From Aquirhabdus sp. (GTDB lineage: Bacteria > Pseudomonadota > Gammaproteobacteria > Pseudomonadales > Moraxellaceae): a stretch of DNA of 5,920 nucleotides. This document shows, one piece after another, positions 1 through 5,511 of this stretch (the first letter of the stretch is position 1; every line of letters starts with the position of its first letter). A program made the position numbers and the translations under genes. The stretch covers positions 1 through 5,920 of the forward strand of contig JASLEL010000346.1 of NCBI GenBank assembly GCA_030151145.1. Direction: 5' to 3'. The notes beneath the pieces are model-generated. The model saw only the letters and a program-made list of their open reading frames with translations, had not been told where the DNA came from and made no database searches.

Positions 1-99
1 CCTGTATTCTCGATGTCTGAGATTGAGCAGCTTAGGCATAGCGCAGATGAGGTCTGGTCATCTATATCGAGTCTGCTTGCTCATACATTGACGAGGTGA
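1..99 (+). CDS. 3' end of an unidentified gene (partial)
   Basis: The reading frame is open from base 1 to a TGA at 97-99 and gives the last 32 residues of a protein whose start lies outside the window. The visible tail contains SEIEQLRHSADEVWSS followed by ISSLLAHTLTR and would form an amphipathic helix; no family can be recognised from so little. It is called coding because it is open throughout and because its stop codon sits inside the GAGGTGA Shine-Dalgarno sequence (93-99) of the next gene, whose ATG follows five bases later. That arrangement is typical of genes translated from one mRNA. It could still be a chance open frame, since only 33 codons are seen. If the following small genes are immunity-like, this could be an effector or another immunity gene, but nothing in the sequence decides this. 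Confidence 0.5.
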   Translation, partial: PVFSMSEIEQLRHSADEVWSSISSLLAHTLTR

Positions 100-104
100 A
101 TCCA

Positions 105-401
105 ATGAAATTCGTGCCTCCTTATGATCCTACGTCTAAACGTGAGCCATATGTTTTCCCATGGCGGCTTTTTTTCCGCTCCATGCTGCACTGGCATAGT
201 TTGATGCTTGCCTTGGCGGTTACTTTTTTATTAGCAAGGTTTTGCCATGTTGATGATTGGTCGTGGCGCGTCACGGTCTTTGCTTTCATGTTGTTACTGT
301 CGGGGATTGCCTGTGTGATGGGTCCGAAAGTAGATGGACGTGATCCCAGTCCTGATGAAAATCGATTTAAAGACATGGGACGGTTTGATAGGTGGTGGTG
401 A
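105..401 (+). CDS. small two-helix inner membrane protein, unknown function
   Basis: This encodes 98 residues from the ATG at 105. A GTG at 96 would add three residues, but it lies inside the GAGGTGA ribosome-binding sequence (93-99), which is correctly spaced for the ATG at 105, so 105 is preferred. The N-terminus is polar with proline and charged residues. Two hydrophobic segments follow, roughly residues 32-48 (core LMLALAVTFLLARF) and 55-73 (core VTVFAFMLLLSGIACVMG), separated by a short acidic and aromatic turn (HVDDWSW). The C-terminus is polar, acidic and basic, and ends in the aromatic FDRWW. A two-span membrane protein with both ends in the cytoplasm is the simplest topology. I do not recognise the family. 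Small two-span proteins occur as immunity proteins to membrane-acting toxins, but the only support here is the company of a YwqK-like gene 31 bases downstream. Confidence 0.7.
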   Translation: MKFVPPYDPTSKREPYVFPWRLFFRSMLHWHSLMLALAVTFLLARFCHVDDWSWRVTVFAFMLLLSGIACVMGPKVDGRDPSPDENRFKDMGRFDRWW

Positions 402-432
402 GATCAATAGTTTTGATGAGAATGGGGCTGAA

Positions 433-1113
433 ATGAGTGATCAAGAGTTAACTGCTGAGCGTCGCTATTTTGATTCCGGTCAATTGATGTTCGAGTACTT
501 TCGCAATGCTACGGGGCGCAAAGAAGGATGGTCTCGTCATTGGCTTGAGAACGGTCAACTATTCTCTGAGCTCTATTATCGCGACGGCTTGGCTGATGGT
601 GTGATGCGAGAGTGGACGGCAGATGGCGTCTTGATCAAGCGAGTCGAATATAAAGACGGTAAAAATCATGGCCATTATCAGAGCTGGTGGGATGATGGAC
701 TGCCTAAGGAAGAGGGCGACTTTGTTCAGGGCAAGCGTCAAATTGGTTACCGCTGGTATGATTTAGATGGTTCCTTGTGGCAGGTCTATGAATTACAGGC
801 GAGTGAACTCTTCATCACTCGCAAGTTTCAGCTTGATATGGAGTCAGCAGTTCAGTTAGATATCTGCAAGCCAGAACCCGATGGCAAAGATTTTAAATGC
901 ACATTTCACATCACGGGTTTAGGTACTAGTCATATCAGCCATGCGATGGGCATTGATGCAGTACAGGCGATGTCGTTGGCTTTAAGCAAAGCTGCGGTCA
1001 TCCTGTATACATCAGAAGAATATAAGCAAGGACGACTAACGTGGCATGGATCGGGGGATTTAGAATTGCCTTATCCTGAGGGCTGTAATGACGATGCGAC
1101 AGGCGGGCGGTGA
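433..1113 (+). CDS. MORN-repeat (YwqK-like) protein with C-terminal DUF6968-like domain
   Basis: This is a 226-residue protein from the ATG at 433. The frame is open back to ATGs at 334 and 355, but those overlap the preceding gene, lack a Shine-Dalgarno site and add residues that do not fit the repeat. Residues 10-122 form about five MORN-type (toxin-antitoxin YwqK family) units of 22-24 residues. Examples are W-LENGQLFSELYYRDGLADG, EWTADGVLIKRVEYKDGKNHG and WWDDGLPKEEGDFVQGKR, with the recurring W/Y-x(3)-G-x-L pattern and a terminal G. Residues about 131-200 are different: a basic strand, DICKPEPDGKDFKC, then HITGLG and MGIDAVQAMSLALSKAA. From memory this resembles the DUF6968 family, whose members share a G-x-DAxQA-x-x-LAL helix. 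MORN-2 proteins of this class are often found in polymorphic-toxin and immunity loci; whether this one neutralises a toxin is inference. Expected to be cytoplasmic: no signal peptide or membrane segment. The next gene starts three bases after its stop. Confidence 0.85.
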   Translation: MSDQELTAERRYFDSGQLMFEYFRNATGRKEGWSRHWLENGQLFSELYYRDGLADGVMREWTADGVLIKRVEYKDGKNHGHYQSWWDDGLPKEEGDFVQGKRQIGYRWYDLDGSLWQVYELQASELFITRKFQLDMESAVQLDICKPEPDGKDFKCTFHITGLGTSHISHAMGIDAVQAMSLALSKAAVILYTSEEYKQGRLTWHGSGDLELPYPEGCNDDATGGR

Positions 1114-1116
1114 GTA

Positions 1117-1332
1117 ATGATTACTTTGCAGCAGATAGATAGCGCAAAAGCGTTTATTAAAGACATTACTCCCGATGCGATTAACGCTATTGAATTTGAG
1201 TTGCAGGATGATGCCAAATCAGTCATTTTTCTGGTTGAGTTATTAAGGCCGTTTACGGAAGCAGAGGAGCGTCTATGTGAAGAAAAACTCCCATTTCTTT
1301 CTACGATTCTCCCTATAAATCCTGAGCGGTAA
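1117..1332 (+). CDS. 71-residue acidic protein, unknown function
   Basis: The ATG at 1117 is three bases after the stop of the MORN-repeat gene. The GGTGAG just upstream overlaps that stop and can serve as ribosome-binding site, so translation is probably coupled. The product is small, acidic and soluble: an N-terminal helix (LQQIDSAKAFIKDI), a strand-like stretch (AINAIEFELQ), a hydrophobic strand (SVIFLVELLRPF), then an acidic helix with the only cysteine (EAEERLCEEKLPFL). It has no signal peptide or membrane segment. I do not recognise a family. The compact alpha/beta pattern and acidic character are common among small immunity proteins, but no motif proves it. Its tight linkage to the preceding gene suggests that the two act together or are at least inherited together. 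Confidence 0.72.
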   Translation: MITLQQIDSAKAFIKDITPDAINAIEFELQDDAKSVIFLVELLRPFTEAEERLCEEKLPFLSTILPINPER

Positions 1333-1366
1333 TCGCCAATGATGAGATATTGAACGAGGCTTGGAT

Positions 1367-1432
1367 ATGGTAGTTACCATAATAGCTTTCTTGGCTTTTC
1401 TTCGAGCCAACTTATGTAGGGGCGCTAATTGA
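1367..1432 (+). CDS. possible 21-residue hydrophobic micro-ORF overlapping the next start
   Basis: ATG at 1367 opens 21 codons ending in TGA at 1430-1432. A CGAGG at 1355-1359 is spaced seven bases before the ATG, a good ribosome-binding site. The peptide is hydrophobic at its N-terminal half (MVVTIIAFLAFLRA) and ends NLCRGAN, so it could be a very small membrane peptide or a leader peptide. The stop overlaps the TTG start of the next gene as TTGA (1429-1432), the usual geometry of translational coupling. Against it: an ORF of this length can arise by chance, and no homologue is known to me. It may also be the remains of a decayed gene between 1332 and 1429. Confidence 0.27.
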   Translation: MVVTIIAFLAFLRANLCRGAN

Positions 1433-1698
1433 AATATGCCAACGGTCAAGGTATTCAAATCGGCGATATCGTCTGCTGGGCAGGTAAGCCTGATGATCGA
1501 GGACAAGTATATTGCCTGATTCAGGACGGTGTAGCACTAGATGGCAGCGGTTCTGGCTGGACTTATTTACAGGCTGAAGGTGGTGGAGTAATGGTTGAAT
1601 TCACTTCATGTGGTCTGGTGTTGTTTCCCAAAGATGAGGATGATGATCATCCCGATATGACTACTGAAATTGAGTTGATTGCACGTCATCCTGATTGA
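1429..1698 (+). CDS. 89-residue SH3-like small protein with TTG start, unknown function
   Basis: The gene reads from TTG at 1429 for 89 residues to TGA at 1696-1698. The TTG is supported by AGGGGC (1418-1423) a few bases upstream, and by the product start MKYANGQGIQIGDIVCW, which matches a common small-protein opening (MKY-x-x-G, then a strand with GD-x-V). No ATG occurs in this frame near the beginning. The first 65 residues have a beta-rich, glycine-rich pattern (GDIVCW, DRGQVYCLI, GSGWTYLQ, VMVEFTSCGLVLF) that suggests a small SH3-like or KOW-like barrel. Residues 68-76 are an acidic run (KDEDDDHPD). Cysteines are at 16, 29 and 61; these are too scattered for a clear metal site. No family or function is recognised. 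It is the last gene of the row; similar small proteins occur near toxin-immunity genes, which is the only hint of role. Confidence 0.75.
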   Translation: MKYANGQGIQIGDIVCWAGKPDDRGQVYCLIQDGVALDGSGSGWTYLQAEGGGVMVEFTSCGLVLFPKDEDDDHPDMTTEIELIARHPD

Positions 1699-1730
1699 TT
1701 TAACCCAGCCAACCGCCCAAATAATCGTCA

Positions 1731-1827
1731 TTTTTTTGTAAAAAAATCCCGGAATTGAACAAAAAAAGTCCGTTTTTGGAGTAAAAACTCTAAAAACCTA
1801 AAAAAATAAAGCTATGTGTATGAAAAA
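1731..1827. promoter_or_regulatory. phased A/T tracts (probable intrinsically curved DNA) upstream of acnD
   Basis: Runs of five to seven A or T occur at 1731-1737 (T7), 1740-1746 (A7), 1761-1767 (A7), 1773-1777 (T5), 1783-1787 (A5), 1792-1796 (A5), 1800-1806 (A7) and 1823-1827 (A5). From 1743 onward the tract centres are 21, 11, 10, 9, 9 and 22 bases apart, close to one or two helical turns. Tracts in phase bend DNA in one direction. The last tract ends nine bases before the proposed -35 box, where an UP element or a bend for a nucleoid protein would act. Its effect on acnD is inferred. Confidence 0.5.
1773..1796. repeat. imperfect inverted repeat within the A-tract region
   Basis: TTTTTGGAGT (1773-1782) pairs with ACTCTAAAAA (1787-1796) around an AAAA loop; nine pairs are Watson-Crick and one is G-T. 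The symmetry could be an operator or a weak hairpin. It is not a canonical intrinsic terminator for the upstream genes, because the stem is AT-rich and no T run follows it on the + strand. Confidence 0.35.
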
Positions 1828-1835
1828 TATTAAAT

Positions 1836-1865
1836 TTGGGAAATGGTATTTCGAGAGAGTACAAT
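1836..1865 (+). promoter_or_regulatory. acnD: probable sigma70-type promoter of acnD
   Basis: A TTGGGA (1836-1841, four of six matches to TTGACA) and a TACAAT (1860-1865, five of six matches to TATAAT) are separated by 18 bases. Transcription would begin near 1872, giving a leader of about 150 nt before the preferred acnD start at 2023. A-tracts directly upstream could strengthen it. The call rests on consensus matching and position only. Confidence 0.5.
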
Positions 1866-1871
1866 AGCGCC

Positions 1872-2022
1872 GCAAGGGAATTTCATACCTGTAGCCAAGC
1901 CAGGTCGCACCGATCTGAGATAGGGATTGGCTGCCGAAAAGGGGAGACGAGGTGACTTTGCTCCCAACCCAGCCTTATAAATAACGATGACGAATCCGAT
2001 TCGCATACTTACGAGTGAAGCC
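1872..2022 (+). promoter_or_regulatory. long, potentially structured 5' leader of acnD
   Basis: Several inverted repeats fall between the proposed transcription start and acnD. GTAGCCAA (1891-1898) pairs with TTGGCTGC (1927-1934), seven Watson-Crick pairs plus one T-G. Inside it GGTCG (1903-1907) pairs with CGATC (1911-1915) around a three-base loop, one pair being G-T. GGGAG (1942-1946) pairs with CTCCC (1961-1965). Two alternative helices compete with the first: ACCTG (1887-1891) with CAGGT (1901-1905), and GGCTG (1929-1933) with CAGCC (1970-1974). Competing helices are what a regulatory leader would need, but short repeats also arise by chance. It does not match the core motifs of the TPP, cobalamin, FMN, lysine, glycine, SAM-I or c-di-GMP-I riboswitches as I remember them. 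Confidence 0.4.
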
Positions 2023-4617
2023 ATGAATACTGCATACCGTAAATCCCTCCCCGGCACGAACCTCGACTACTTCGACACCCGTGCAGCCGTCGAAGCCATC
2101 CAGCCCGGCGCCTACGACACCCTGCCATACACCTCGCGCGTCCTTGCGGAGAATCTGGTGCGTCGCTGCGACCCCGCGACCCTGACTGACTCGCTCAAGC
2201 AGCTCATCGAGCGCAAGCGTGACCTTGACTTCCCATGGTTCCCGGCGCGTGTGGTGTGTCATGACATCTTGGGTCAGACCGCACTCGTCGACCTCGCGGG
2301 CCTGCGTGATGCCATCGCAGACAAAGGCGGTGATCCAGCCAAGATCAATCCAGTCGTGCCGACGCAGCTCATCGTTGACCATTCGCTGGCGGTGGAGTTC
2401 GGTGGCTTTGATCCGGATGCGTTCGAGAAGAACCGCGCCATCGAAGACCGTCGTAACGAAGACCGTTTCCACTTCATCGAGTGGACCAAGAAAGCGTTTA
2501 AGAACGTGGATGTCATCCCTGCGGGTAACGGCATCATGCACCAGATCAACCTTGAGCGCATGTCGCCGGTGATCTTCGTCAAAGACGGCGTGGCCTTCCC
2601 CGACACGCTGGTCGGTACCGACAGCCATACCCCGCACGTCGATGCACTGGGTGTGATCGCGATTGGTGTCGGTGGCCTTGAAGCCGAAAATGTCATGCTG
2701 GGCCGCGCCTCGTGGATGCGTCTGCCGGACATCATCGGTGTCGAGCTGACCGGTAAACCGCAACCCGGCATCACCGCGACCGACATCGTACTGACCCTGA
2801 CCGAATTCCTGCGTAAAGAAAAAGTCGTCTCGGCATATCTGGAATTCTTTGGCGAAGGCGCTGCTCACCTGACGCTGGGTGACCGCGCCACCATCTCCAA
2901 TATGACCCCGGAATATGGCGCGACAGCCGCGATGTTCTCCATCGACCAGCAGACCATCGACTACCTGATCCTGACTGGTCGTACACCTGAGCAGGTTAAG
3001 CTGGTTGAGACCTATGCCAAGGAAACCGGTCTATGGTCCGATAGCCTGAAAAACGCCGAATACGAGCGCGTGCTGCATTTCGACCTGTCCACGGTCGTGC
3101 GTAACATCGCAGGGCCTTCGAACCCGCACAAGCGTGTCGCGACCAGCGACCTTGCTGCTAAGGGCATCGCTGCACCATACACAGAAGAAGCCGGTCTGAT
3201 GCCCGATGGTGCTGTGATCATCGCTGCGATCACCAGCTGTACCAACACCAGCAACCCGCGTAACGTCATCGCAGCAGGTCTGCTTGCCCGTAACGCCAAT
3301 GCGAAGGGCCTGACCCGTAAATCGTGGGTCAAGAGTTCCTTGGCTCCCGGCTCCAAAGCAGTGAAGTTGTATCTGGAAGAAGCCGGGCTGCTGCCAGAGC
3401 TGGAGAAACTCGGCTTTGGTATCGTCGCATTCGCCTGTACCACCTGTAACGGCATGTCCGGTGCGCTCGATCCGGTGATCCAGCAGGAAATCATCGACCG
3501 TGACCTGTATGCCACCGCTGTGCTGTCGGGTAACCGCAACTTCGATGGTCGTATCCATCCGTACGCCAAGCAGGCTTTCCTTGCATCCCCGCCACTCGTG
3601 ATCGCCTATGCCATCGCAGGTAGTGTGCGCTTTGATATCGAAAAAGACGTGCTGGGTCATGATCAGCAGGGCAATCCGGTGACCTTAAAAGACATCTGGC
3701 CGACGGATGCCGAGATCGATGCCGTCGTGAAGGCCAGCGTCAAGCCAGAACAGTTCAACAAGATCTACATCCCGATGTTTGCCGTACAGGAAGACGACGG
3801 TAGTAAGGTGAGCCCGCTGTACGACTGGCGCTCGCAAAGCACCTACATCCGCCGTCCGCCGTACTGGGAAGGCGCACTGGCGGGTGAGCGTACGCTCAAA
3901 GGCATGCGTCCGCTGGCGGTCTTGGGTGACAACATCACCACCGACCATCTGTCGCCGTCCAACGCCATTATGCTGAACAGCGCCGCCGGTGCCTACCTCG
4001 CCAAGATGGGCCTGCCGGAAGAAGACTTCAACTCTTACGCCACCCACCGTGGTGACCATCTGACCACGCAGCGTGCAACCTTCGCCAATCCGAAGCTCTT
4101 GAACGAGATGGTGCTGAACGCTGATGGCACGATCAAGCAGGGGTCGCTTGCGCGTATTGAGCCAGAAGGCCAAGTGACCCGCATGTGGGAAGCGATCGAG
4201 ACTTATATGGAGCGCAAACAGCCGCTGATCATCATCGCCGGTGCCGACTATGGTCAAGGCTCCAGCCGTGACTGGGCCGCCAAGGGTGTACGTCTGGCGG
4301 GTGTAGAAGCCATCGTCGCTGAGGGCTTCGAGCGTATCCACCGTACTAACTTGATCGGTATGGGCGTGCTGCCGCTCGAGTTTAAGGCCGGTGTCAACCG
4401 CAAGACCTTGGGTATCGATGGTACCGAGACCTTCGATGTGATCGGTGATCGCAAGCCACGTGCCGACCTGACACTGGTCATTCATCGTGCCAATGGCGAA
4501 ACCGTACAAGCACAGGTTACCTGCCGTCTGGACACCGCCGAAGAGGTCTCGATCTACGAAGCCGGTGGCGTACTGCAGCGCTTCGCGCAGGACTTCCTCG
4601 AGGGCGCTGTGGCTTAA
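2023..4617 (+). CDS. acnD: Fe/S-dependent 2-methylisocitrate dehydratase AcnD
   Basis: AcnD dehydrates 2-methylcitrate to 2-methyl-cis-aconitate in the methylcitrate cycle of propionate breakdown and usually also has some aconitase activity; it is cytoplasmic. PrpF normally isomerises its product so that the PrpB branch can proceed. The assignment to AcnD rather than AcnA rests on family recognition of the N-terminus (NTAYRKSLPGTNLDYFD, LPYTSRVLAENLVRRCDP) and of RKRDLDFPWFPARVVCHDIL. In 864-residue numbering, the aconitase core shows VDHS (D119, H120), GNGIMHQINLE (from 168) and GTDSHTPH (D200, H202). The [4Fe-4S] ligands are C406 (TSCTNTS), C472 and C475 (CTTCNG). The swivel domain begins near 635 (GDNITTDHLSPS) and carries the catalytic GSSRDW (S747, R749). 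The length matches the family and the frame is intact. An ATG at 1987 would add 12 residues (MTNPIRILTSEA) but has no Shine-Dalgarno site; 2023 has a modest one (GAG, 2013-2015) and matches the family start. No prp gene adjoins it, and a terminator follows directly. Confidence 0.93.
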   Translation: MNTAYRKSLPGTNLDYFDTRAAVEAIQPGAYDTLPYTSRVLAENLVRRCDPATLTDSLKQLIERKRDLDFPWFPARVVCHDILGQTALVDLAGLRDAIADKGGDPAKINPVVPTQLIVDHSLAVEFGGFDPDAFEKNRAIEDRRNEDRFHFIEWTKKAFKNVDVIPAGNGIMHQINLERMSPVIFVKDGVAFPDTLVGTDSHTPHVDALGVIAIGVGGLEAENVMLGRASWMRLPDIIGVELTGKPQPGITATDIVLTLTEFLRKEKVVSAYLEFFGEGAAHLTLGDRATISNMTPEYGATAAMFSIDQQTIDYLILTGRTPEQVKLVETYAKETGLWSDSLKNAEYERVLHFDLSTVVRNIAGPSNPHKRVATSDLAAKGIAAPYTEEAGLMPDGAVIIAAITSCTNTSNPRNVIAAGLLARNANAKGLTRKSWVKSSLAPGSKAVKLYLEEAGLLPELEKLGFGIVAFACTTCNGMSGALDPVIQQEIIDRDLYATAVLSGNRNFDGRIHPYAKQAFLASPPLVIAYAIAGSVRFDIEKDVLGHDQQGNPVTLKDIWPTDAEIDAVVKASVKPEQFNKIYIPMFAVQEDDGSKVSPLYDWRSQSTYIRRPPYWEGALAGERTLKGMRPLAVLGDNITTDHLSPSNAIMLNSAAGAYLAKMGLPEEDFNSYATHRGDHLTTQRATFANPKLLNEMVLNADGTIKQGSLARIEPEGQVTRMWEAIETYMERKQPLIIIAGADYGQGSSRDWAAKGVRLAGVEAIVAEGFERIHRTNLIGMGVLPLEFKAGVNRKTLGIDGTETFDVIGDRKPRADLTLVIHRANGETVQAQVTCRLDTAEEVSIYEAGGVLQRFAQDFLEGAVA

Positions 4618-4654
4618 TCCGCTAAGTCACTTTTGACGGTTATCTTTTCATCAT

Positions 4655-4690
4655 ACACAGGCTGGGATATTCCCGGCCTGTGTTGTTTTT
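4655..4690 (+). terminator. strong intrinsic terminator after acnD
   Basis: ACACAGGCTGGG (4655-4666) pairs with CCCGGCCTGTGT (4672-4683) around the loop ATATT: twelve pairs, one of them T-G. A T-rich tract (TTGTTTTT, 4683-4690) follows at once. The stem begins 37 bases after the acnD stop, so acnD transcription should end here and not continue into the glycosyltransferase gene. The stem does not carry a matching T run in the other direction, so it is a one-way terminator. Confidence 0.92.
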
Positions 4691-4736
4691 GGGTTAAACT
4701 TTTGATCATGAAGGATTGATATACAGGAAGGAATAG

Positions 4737-5426
4737 ATGATCGAAGTCATCAGCGCGACGCGCATGTCGGAGCGTGATTTCTGGGCGAAGTCGGCATTGG
4801 GGCGATCTTTGCTGCGACTTGAGCAGGACTCCCGCTTGATCCCGCGTATCACCTATGCCAATACCCGTGGCCTGTCCGAGATTTACAATGCGCGTATGGC
4901 GGCGGCAACGGATGACAGCATTCTGCTCTTTATCCATGATGATGTCTGGCTGGATGATGAGCGCTTTGCTGATCGCATCATTGAGGGTTTGGCTGAGTTT
5001 GACATGATTGGTCTGGCGGGTAGTCGTCGTCGTCTGCCCAAGCAGCCGTCATGGGGCTTTGTGATGAGCAAGCGCAAGCCCGGCATTGCGGAGTGGGATG
5101 AGGATCAGTATCTATCCGGTGCGGTGGCGCATGGTGCGGATGCACATGGTGAGGTCCGTGTCTATGGCGAGGCGCCTGCTGAGTGTGAGCTGATGGATGG
5201 CGTATTGTTGGCTGCGCGCAAGTCGGTGCTGGACAGCTACAAGGTCGGCTTTGATAAGCGCTTTATGTTTCACTTCTACGATCTGGATGTCTGTCGGCTG
5301 GCACGTAAGCGAGGGATGCGGCTGGGGACGTGGCCGATAGCGATTACGCATCAGAGCGGTGGTTCCTTTGGCACGCCGATGTGGCAGCAGGGGTATCAGA
5401 CTTACTTAGAGAAGTGGAAGGATTGA
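4737..5426 (+). CDS. GT2-like glycosyltransferase, StrF-domain type
   Basis: This is a 229-residue protein from ATG 4737, preceded by a good ribosome-binding site (AGGAAG, 4725-4730). From memory it fits the StrF-like branch of GT-A fold glycosyltransferases (Pfam Glyco_tranf_2_5). The N-terminal region carries NTRGLSEIYNARM (residues 42-54), where such enzymes have a loop near the nucleotide-sugar site. LLFIHDDVWLDDE follows, with HDD at 67-69 acting as the DXD-type metal and nucleotide motif. Further on come a GLAGSRR stretch (92-98), MDGVLLAARKSVL (153-165), and FHFYDLDVCRLARKRG (178-193), in which the acidic Y-D-x-D segment is typical of GT2 acceptor and catalytic regions. H205 in ITHQSGGSFG is also conserved-looking. 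No membrane segment or signal peptide is visible, so a cytoplasmic enzyme acting on a cell-surface or secondary glycoconjugate is likely; donor and acceptor cannot be read from sequence. No clear promoter is seen in the 46 bases after the terminator. It is compact compared with full-length GT2 enzymes. Confidence 0.85.
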   Translation: MIEVISATRMSERDFWAKSALGRSLLRLEQDSRLIPRITYANTRGLSEIYNARMAAATDDSILLFIHDDVWLDDERFADRIIEGLAEFDMIGLAGSRRRLPKQPSWGFVMSKRKPGIAEWDEDQYLSGAVAHGADAHGEVRVYGEAPAECELMDGVLLAARKSVLDSYKVGFDKRFMFHFYDLDVCRLARKRGMRLGTWPIAITHQSGGSFGTPMWQQGYQTYLEKWKD

Positions 5427-5511
5427 GTATGTGCGTCTACAGGTGCCAATCACTCAGGATGCTTTTGTTAGCGTCTCAAGGATGACAGATGGTTTCTGAT
5501 TCCTAGGGGAG

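Noticed and set aside
334..432. Earlier starts (334 or 355) for the MORN-repeat gene
   Set aside because: They overlap the end of the membrane-protein gene, have no Shine-Dalgarno site and add residues without repeat character.
1273..1506. Antisense frame across the 1332-1429 gap
   Set aside because: It overlaps two + strand genes, has a low-complexity basic composition and no supporting start signal.
1731..1746. T7-GT-A7 as terminator of the upstream gene row
   Set aside because: No GC-rich stem precedes the T run; the symmetry is only the T and A tracts themselves, better explained as part of the phased tract region.
1872..1986. Known riboswitch, such as TPP (CTGAGA at 1915-1920) or yybP-ykoY (AAAGGGGAG at 1938-1946)
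   Set aside because: Only isolated short matches are present; the remaining conserved blocks of these families are absent.
1975..2868. Long antisense open frame of 297 codons over the start of acnD
   Set aside because: It lies opposite a clearly conserved gene with strong third-position GC bias, which commonly leaves the antisense frame open; its translation shows no recognisable domain.
3685..4509. Antisense open frame of 274 codons over the 3' part of acnD
   Set aside because: Same reason: a shadow of the conserved acnD codons, including the swivel domain, with no family resemblance.
5429..5485. 18-codon ORF (starting MCVYRC) right after the glycosyltransferase stop
   Set aside because: GGAAGGA upstream is well placed, but it lies in coding sequence, the peptide has no protein-like pattern and such short frames are expected by chance.
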